Below, one piece after another: positions 58,735 to 64,000 of a stretch of DNA of 64,000 nucleotides (position 1 is its first letter; each line of letters opens with the position of its first letter). Under the pieces are notes generated by a model, which ran no database searches, had not been told where the DNA came from, and saw nothing but the letters and a program-made list of their open reading frames with translations. The DNA comes from Pseudomonadota bacterium (GTDB lineage Bacteria > Pseudomonadota > Gammaproteobacteria > Xanthomonadales > Xanthomonadaceae), in assembly GCA_018242365.1 (NCBI GenBank), contig JAFECB010000017.1, positions 1 to 64,000 of the forward strand, given 5' to 3'. The position numbers were made by a program, and so were the translations under genes.

Positions 58735-60138
58735 ATGGCGTTCCTGATCGTGTTGGCGGCGCTGTGCTTCCTGATGGTGATGGCCTATCGCGGCCACAGC
58801 GTGATCCTGTTCGCGCCGGTCGCGGCGCTGGGCGCGGTGCTGCTGACCGACCCTGCACTGGTCGCACCGATGTTCACCGGCCTGTTCATGGAAAAGATGG
58901 TCGGTTTCCTCAAGCTCTACTTCCCGGTGTTCCTGCTCGGTGCACTGTTCGGCAAGGTGATCGAAACTTCGGGTTTCTCCAAGGCGATAGTCGCCTCGAC
59001 CATCAAGGTGGTCGGCGCGCAACGCGCGATTCTCTCCATCGTGCTGGTGTGTGCACTGTTGACCTACGGCGGGGTGTCGTTGTTCGTGGTGGTGTTCGCG
59101 GTGTATCCGTTTGCCGCCGAACTCTTTCGTCAGGGCAACATCCCCAAGCGCCTGATCCCCGGCACGATTGCGCTGGGCGCGTTCACCTTCACCATGGACG
59201 CGCTGCCGGGCACCCCGCAGATCCAGAACATCATCCCCACCACCTTTTTCGGCACCAATACCTGGGCCGCGCCGTGGCTGGGCACGCTGGGTGGCGTGTT
59301 CATCCTGATCGTTGGCCTGAGCTATCTCGAATGGCGTCGCCGCGTCGCGCTCAAGGTAGGTGAAGGTTATGGCGATGCCGCCGAATTGATGAATGAGCCT
59401 GCGCCGTTCGCGGACAGCCGCCTGCCCAATCCGCTGGTCGCCCTGCTGCCGCTGCTGGTGGTCGGCGTCGTCAACAAACTCCTGACGCTGTGGATCCCGC
59501 AGCACTACGGCGACAGCACCAGCTTCGTCCCGGCGGTGATCGGCAATCCCGCGCCGGTGGTGCAGGAAATCTCCAAGCTGACCGCCATCTGGGCGGTGGA
59601 AGGCGCGCTGCTGCTGGGTATCCTGTGCGTGCTGCTGTTCGCGTGGAAACCAGTCACCCGCAGCTTTACCGAGGGCAGCAAGTCCGCGATTTCCGGTGCC
59701 CTGCTGGCGGGCATGAACACCGCATCCGAATATGGCTTCGGCGCGGTGATCGCCGCCCTGCCCGGCTTCCTCGTGGTCGCCCACGGACTGGGCGCGATCC
59801 CCAATCCATTGGTCAACGAAGCGATCACCGTCTCCTCATTGGCCGGCATCACCGGCAGTGCTTCCGGCGGCATGAGTATTGCGCTGGCGGCGATGGCCGA
59901 GACCTTCATCACCAACGCCAACGCGGCGGGAATCCCTATGGATGTGCTGCACCGCGTTGCCGCGATGGCCTCTGGCGGCATGGATACCCTGCCCCACAAT
60001 GGCGCGGTCATCACCCTGCTGGCGGTGACGGGATTGACCCATCGCCAAGCCTACAAGGACATCTTCGCGATCACCTGCATCAAGACGCTGGCAGTGTTCG
60101 TGGTGATCGGGCTCTATTACGCCACCGGGTGGGTGTAA
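58735..60138 (+). CDS. GntP/citrate-type permease
   Basis: This 467-residue inner-membrane transporter has ~12 helices. Family features are TFTMDALPGTPQIQNIIPT and, in the second half, GFGAVIAALPGF, ITGSASGGMSIALAAM and SGGMDTLPHNGAVITLL. This places it with gluconate/hydroxybutyrate/citrate-like GntP permeases that use proton symport. The substrate is probably a carboxylate; it could be linked to the adjacent TonB receptor, from which it is divergently transcribed (163-bp gap). Confidence 0.9.
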   Translation: MAFLIVLAALCFLMVMAYRGHSVILFAPVAALGAVLLTDPALVAPMFTGLFMEKMVGFLKLYFPVFLLGALFGKVIETSGFSKAIVASTIKVVGAQRAILSIVLVCALLTYGGVSLFVVVFAVYPFAAELFRQGNIPKRLIPGTIALGAFTFTMDALPGTPQIQNIIPTTFFGTNTWAAPWLGTLGGVFILIVGLSYLEWRRRVALKVGEGYGDAAELMNEPAPFADSRLPNPLVALLPLLVVGVVNKLLTLWIPQHYGDSTSFVPAVIGNPAPVVQEISKLTAIWAVEGALLLGILCVLLFAWKPVTRSFTEGSKSAISGALLAGMNTASEYGFGAVIAALPGFLVVAHGLGAIPNPLVNEAITVSSLAGITGSASGGMSIALAAMAETFITNANAAGIPMDVLHRVAAMASGGMDTLPHNGAVITLLAVTGLTHRQAYKDIFAITCIKTLAVFVVIGLYYATGWV

Positions 60139-60193
60139 GCGCTCAGCCGGCTCGGTCTTGCTTGCCACTGCGGCTGCCCGCACCATCGGCGGC

Positions 60194-61468
60194 ATGAGCG
60201 ATCAAGAATCCCCGCACGTCCTGCCCAGCCGCACCACGCCCACCTGGGAAGTCGAACTGTTGATTTCCGGCGTGGCGGTGTTCGCCATGCTGCAACTGCC
60301 TGGTTGGCTGGACGATGCCATGTTCGCGCTGGCGCCGCGGCTGGGCGAGACCTGGGTGGACGTCGCCAGGCTGGCCTACGTCTACAGCAAGAGCGCGGCA
60401 GTGATCCTGGCGGTGACCTTCGTGCTGCACCTGCTCCTGCGCGCGCGCTGGATCGCCCTCGTCGGCATGCATTCGATCTACCCGCAGGGCGTGCGCTGGG
60501 ACACGCTGGGGATGAGCAGGGTGCAACGCGAGGTGGAGCGCAAGCACGAGGCCCCCACCGAGGAAGTCATCGAACAAGCCGACAATCTCGCGACCACGGT
60601 GTTTGCACTCGGCATCATGCTGGCGATGGTGATGGTGATCGTCACCGTGGTGGCGACATTGCTCACCGGCAGCGCCGCCGTGCTGGCGGTCGCATTCGGC
60701 CACGAAACTGCCGCCATGGTGATCTTCATGGCACTCTTTGGCGTGCTCGTGTCCCCCTACCTGCTGGCCATGGCATTGGATCGACGATACGGCACTGGCC
60801 TCGATCCCGACGGACGCCTGCACGCGTTCATCAGTACGATCTTCGAAGCATACGCGCGGCTGGGCATTCGCTCCGGCAATAGCCGGATCCGCGCCCTGCT
60901 GGTCAGCAATGGCGGCTACCGGCGCGTTCGCGTGATGATCATGGCGACCATGGCCGTCACCCTGGGATTCGTCCTGCTCAGCTTTGCCCTCCAGCGCAAC
61001 GGCAAGGTTCTCGGCAGCTATGGACTGTTCCCGTTCGATGCGCCCGATGCCGTGGCGGCTGCGCATTACGACGACTCCCGCAACCCCGCGCGCGATCCGC
61101 TGGTGCCGTTCGTGCAATCGAAAGTGATCGCTGGCGACTATCTGGAGTTGGTCGTGCCGTATTCGCCGCGCCGCGACGGCACCAAATTGCAACATGACTG
61201 CAGAGCGGCTGGGGCTACCCGCGACGCCGCCTTGCTGGCCTGCCTGGCGCGCCTGCACGCGGTGACGCTCGACGGCAAGCCGGTGGCCGGCCTGCACTAC
61301 GACATCACCAGCGACGCGCGCACCAACCGTCCCGCCCTGCTCGCGATGATCGATGTGCGCGCGCTGCCACGCGGCCGCCATGAACTGCGCATCGCCCATC
61401 CACCCCATGCGGATCCGGAACAGGACGACGGCGATCCCGGCTACGACAGCATTCCGTTCTGGAAGTGA
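60194..61468 (+). CDS. Membrane protein of unknown function, overlapping dinB
   Basis: This is 424 residues from ATG 60194; a TTG at 60158 is the alternative. Transmembrane helices are visible at about 22-40, 60-85, 135-165, 170-195 and 250-275. The rest is a ~150-residue soluble C-terminal domain with YLELVVPYSPRRDG, a Cys pair (LQHDCRAA, LLACLARL) and an Arg-Gly-Arg-His-Glu-Leu block. The stop overlaps dinB's ATG (TGATG), so the two genes are translationally coupled. I do not recognise the family. Its link with a translesion polymerase is unexplained. Confidence 0.75.
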   Translation: MSDQESPHVLPSRTTPTWEVELLISGVAVFAMLQLPGWLDDAMFALAPRLGETWVDVARLAYVYSKSAAVILAVTFVLHLLLRARWIALVGMHSIYPQGVRWDTLGMSRVQREVERKHEAPTEEVIEQADNLATTVFALGIMLAMVMVIVTVVATLLTGSAAVLAVAFGHETAAMVIFMALFGVLVSPYLLAMALDRRYGTGLDPDGRLHAFISTIFEAYARLGIRSGNSRIRALLVSNGGYRRVRVMIMATMAVTLGFVLLSFALQRNGKVLGSYGLFPFDAPDAVAAAHYDDSRNPARDPLVPFVQSKVIAGDYLELVVPYSPRRDGTKLQHDCRAAGATRDAALLACLARLHAVTLDGKPVAGLHYDITSDARTNRPALLAMIDVRALPRGRHELRIAHPPHADPEQDDGDPGYDSIPFWK

Positions 61469-62547
61469 TGCAACGCAAGATCATCCACGTCGACATGGAC
61501 GCCTTCTACGCGTCGGTGGAACAGCGCGACGATCCGGCATTGCGCGGCAGGCCAGTGGTGGTGGCATGGAAAGGTGCACGTTCGGTGGTGTGCGCGGCCA
61601 GTTACGAAGCACGCAAGTTCGGCGTGCGCTCGGCGATGCCAGCGCTGCGCGCGGAGAAACTCTGCCCACAGGCGATCTTCGTGCCGCCGGATTTCAGCCG
61701 CTACAAGGCGGTGTCGCGGCAGGTACGCGCGATCTTCGCCCGCCATACCGACCTGATCGAACCGCTGTCGCTGGACGAGGCCTACCTCGACGTCACTGCG
61801 CCGATCAAGGACCTTGGCAGCGCCACTGCGATAGCCGCCGACATCCGTGCCACGATCCTGCAGGAAACCGAGTTGACCGCCTCCGCCGGCATCGCGCCCA
61901 ACAAGTTTCTGGCCAAGATCGCCAGCGACTGGAACAAGCCGAACGGCCAGTTCGTGGTGAAGCCTTCGATGGTGGACGCCTTCCTCGCACCGCTGCCGGT
62001 GGGCCGCCTTCCCGGCGTCGGCAAGGTCATGGAAGCTAAGCTTGCCGAGCTCGGGATCGCCACCTGCACGGACCTGCGTGCATTAGGTGCGCAAGCGTTG
62101 GAAGCCCGCTTCGGACGCTGGGGCCTGCGCCTGCACGAGCTGTCGCTCGGCATCGACGAGCACCCGGTCCAGCCCGAACGCCCCACCCTGCAGATTTCCT
62201 CCGAGGACACCTTCGCCAGCGACCTGCACCTGTCAGATCTGGAGCCGCACATCCGGCGTCTGGCGGCCGATACGTGGCGCGGCTACGCGAAGGAATGGCA
62301 GCAGCACCCGGGCCGGATCGCCCGCACCGTGGTGCTCAAGCTCAAGACCGCCGATTTCCGCATCCTCACCCGCAGCCTGACCGCCACAGCGCCGCCCACC
62401 AGCCAGCAGCAGCTGGCCGAGATCGCCTGCCGCCTGCGTGAACGCGTTGAACTGCCCGCGCAGACCCGCTATCGGCTGGTCGGCGTCGGTCTCTCGGGCT
62501 TCGTCGAGCCCGATGACAGCCCGTTGCAGGAAGACCTGTTCGATTGA
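61468..62547 (+). CDS. dinB: DNA polymerase IV DinB
   Basis: This is 359 residues from ATG 61468; a GTG one codon upstream (61465) is in frame. It is a Y-family translesion polymerase. Catalytic Asp9 is in HVDMDAFYASVEQ and Asp103-Glu104 are in LSLDEAYLDV. The helix-hairpin-helix (LPGVGKVMEAKL) and little-finger regions are complete, and the length equals E. coli DinB (351) plus a few residues. No LexA box is seen upstream, unlike umuD, but the upstream gene would have to carry any promoter. Confidence 0.96.
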   Translation: MQRKIIHVDMDAFYASVEQRDDPALRGRPVVVAWKGARSVVCAASYEARKFGVRSAMPALRAEKLCPQAIFVPPDFSRYKAVSRQVRAIFARHTDLIEPLSLDEAYLDVTAPIKDLGSATAIAADIRATILQETELTASAGIAPNKFLAKIASDWNKPNGQFVVKPSMVDAFLAPLPVGRLPGVGKVMEAKLAELGIATCTDLRALGAQALEARFGRWGLRLHELSLGIDEHPVQPERPTLQISSEDTFASDLHLSDLEPHIRRLAADTWRGYAKEWQQHPGRIARTVVLKLKTADFRILTRSLTATAPPTSQQQLAEIACRLRERVELPAQTRYRLVGVGLSGFVEPDDSPLQEDLFD

Positions 62548-62572
62548 GCCGGCTTTCGCATACGCTAGCCGG

Positions 62573-63874
62573 ATGCATGCATCCACCCTCGCGCCCGACA
62601 CCGCCCCCGCCTCCGGCCTCAATCGCCAACAGATCAAGACCCTGACACTGTCAGCACTCGGCGGCGCGCTGGAGTTCTACGACTTCGTCATCTTCGTCTA
62701 CTTCGCCACCACCATGGGCGCGCTGTTCTTCCCGGCCGACATGCCGCAGTGGCTGAAGCTGGTGCAGACCTTCGGCATCTTCGCCGCCGGCTATCTGGCG
62801 CGGCCGCTCGGTGGAATCGTGATGGCGCATTTCGGCGACCTGTCCGGGCGCAAGCGCATGTTCATGCTCAGCATCCTGCTGATGGCCTTGCCAACCCTGC
62901 TGATGGGCCTGTTGCCGACCTATGCCCAGGTCGGCGTGCTGGCACCGATCCTGTTGCTCCTGCTGCGCATCCTGCAGGGTGCTGCGATCGGTGGCGAGGC
63001 ACCGGGGGCCTGGGTCTTCGTCAGCGAACATGCAGGCACGCGCCATCGCAATTTCGCCTGCGGCGCGCTATCGATGGGCCTGTGTGCCGGCATCCTGATC
63101 GGCTCGCTGGTCGCCTTGCTGGTCAATGCCTTGTTCGACGATCAACAAGTCCTGGCCTGGGGCTGGCGCCTGCCCTTCCTTGTCGGCGGCGTGTTCGGTC
63201 TGCTGGCGATGCGCTTGCGCAGGCAGTTGCACGAAACCCCGGTGTTCGCTGAACTGCAATCACGGCGCGCACTCGCCGGGGAACTGCCGCTGAAAGCTGT
63301 GGTTCGCGATCATCGGAGTGCAGTGATGTTGGCCATGCTGCTGACCTGGCTGTTGACTGCCGCAGTAGTGGTGACGCTATTGATGATGCCGACTTTCCTG
63401 CAAGGCCACGGCGTGGCCCGTGGTGCGGCATTGACCGGCAATGCGCTGGCAGTACTCGCGGCGATGCTGGCCAACCTTGCCGCCGGGGCGCTGGCGGATC
63501 GGTTCGGTGCCGGACGCGTGCTCGCGGTGTGGAGCCTGTGGCTGGGCGTGGTGTTCTGCTGGTTCTATGCCGGTGTGCAAGCCGGCCATTACTCGATCCT
63601 TGCCTATGCCCTGGCCGGCAGCGCGATTGGCCTGACCGCGATGATCCCGGCGATTGCCCTCGCCGATTTCCCGGCAGCCGTGCGGTTTTCCGGGCTGTCG
63701 TTTTCCTACAACGTCGCCTATGCGATTGCCGGCGGGTTGACGCCGGTGCTGCTCAGCCTGGCGATGAAAAACAATCCCGATGCGCCGATCCATTACATCG
63801 GCGCGATGGCAGTGCTGGGTGTGGTGTTGGGGCTGTGGGTAGCGCGACAGGAACGCGTCCCATCCCGCGATTGA
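62573..63874 (+). CDS. MFS transporter, metabolite:H+ symporter type
   Basis: This is 433 residues from ATG 62573; the frame open to 62438 overlaps dinB. There are twelve transmembrane helices. The MHS-family start GGALEFYDFVIFVYFA, the loop FGDLSGRKRMFMLSILLMALPTLLMG and the helix 4-5 region RILQGAAIGGEAPGAWVFVSEH match ProP/ShiA-like members. The C-terminal half is intact. The substrate is unknown, perhaps an osmolyte or carboxylate. It starts 25 bp after dinB and may be co-transcribed. Confidence 0.9.
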   Translation: MHASTLAPDTAPASGLNRQQIKTLTLSALGGALEFYDFVIFVYFATTMGALFFPADMPQWLKLVQTFGIFAAGYLARPLGGIVMAHFGDLSGRKRMFMLSILLMALPTLLMGLLPTYAQVGVLAPILLLLLRILQGAAIGGEAPGAWVFVSEHAGTRHRNFACGALSMGLCAGILIGSLVALLVNALFDDQQVLAWGWRLPFLVGGVFGLLAMRLRRQLHETPVFAELQSRRALAGELPLKAVVRDHRSAVMLAMLLTWLLTAAVVVTLLMMPTFLQGHGVARGAALTGNALAVLAAMLANLAAGALADRFGAGRVLAVWSLWLGVVFCWFYAGVQAGHYSILAYALAGSAIGLTAMIPAIALADFPAAVRFSGLSFSYNVAYAIAGGLTPVLLSLAMKNNPDAPIHYIGAMAVLGVVLGLWVARQERVPSRD

Positions 63875-63892
63875 GGCGGCATCACCGACGAG

Positions 63893-64000
63893 TCAGAAAT
63901 ACCGGCGCAGGCTCAACTGCAGCTGCACATCCACCTGGCGAGGTGACAGCCCTCCCAGCAGCCGCTGACTGCGCACGCTGTCGACGCGCAGCAACTCGCC
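63893..64000 (-). CDS. C-terminus of an outer-membrane beta-barrel protein (partial)
   Basis: The minus strand ends QVDVQLQLSLRRYF-stop, an alternating hydrophobic strand finishing in Phe, the Bam-recognition signature of outer-membrane barrels. With only 35 residues, the family (TonB receptor, porin or other) cannot be fixed. It is convergent with the MFS gene (19-bp gap). Confidence 0.7.
   Translation of the reverse strand, partial: GELLRVDSVRSQRLLGGLSPRQVDVQLQLSLRRYF

Overview
The window is high-GC chromosomal DNA from a gammaproteobacterium of the Lysobacteraceae (Xanthomonadaceae). The evidence is the LexA operator type (TTAG-N6-TACTA), the ssrA tag ANDDNYALAA, a 'transmembrane repetitive' protein typical of this family, large TonB-dependent receptors and REP-like palindromes. 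I cannot name genus or species from the sequence.

Region 1 (1 to about 18,890) is an accessory island. Its left part is a graveyard: the end of an IS3-family element cut into an SRAP/YedK gene, a glutathionylspermidine-synthase remnant with an in-frame stop, a truncated IS1182-type transposase and an IS3 OrfB scrap. Among these lie a small membrane-anchored protein with a DUF2384 (MbcA/ParS/Xre) domain, an SOS-controlled umuD-orf-umuC operon with a clear LexA box, and an XRE regulator. The island's core is a tightly coupled defence operon (5962-17063): HTH protein, PLD-like/SNF2 helicase, DUF262-HNH protein, DUF4391 protein, type III Mod and type III Res. A complete but divergent rarA follows. 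The right edge cuts the native rarA, of which only the first ~130 codons survive, so the island appears to have disrupted rarA and brought its own copy.

Region 2 (about 18,890-28,250) is core genome: lolA, a secreted protein of unknown function, ftsK, then trxB, aat, infA, a cysteine-synthase homologue, a GST and a DUF6159 membrane protein.

Region 3 (28,467-33,834) is a second, unrelated type III restriction-modification system (mod-res) with a frameshifted rhuM. It sits immediately downstream of ssrA (tmRNA), a common insertion hotspot.

Region 4 (33,922-64,000) is again core: ssrA, an OmpA-like lipoprotein, a wax-ester synthase, alr, dnaB, the rpsF-rpsR-rplI operon, asnS, the transmembrane repetitive protein, nfuA, phhB, rluC, rne with a ~450-nt leader, a LuxR-type regulator with its transporter-fused hybrid kinase, a TonB receptor, a GntP permease, a membrane protein overlapping dinB, an MHS-type MFS transporter and the C-terminus of an outer-membrane barrel.

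The most unusual observations are the six-gene composite type III/DUF262/helicase operon, the rarA disruption-and-replacement, and a ~145-nt five-hairpin repeat (35414-35556 and 38411-38555) whose two copies differ by compensatory base changes.
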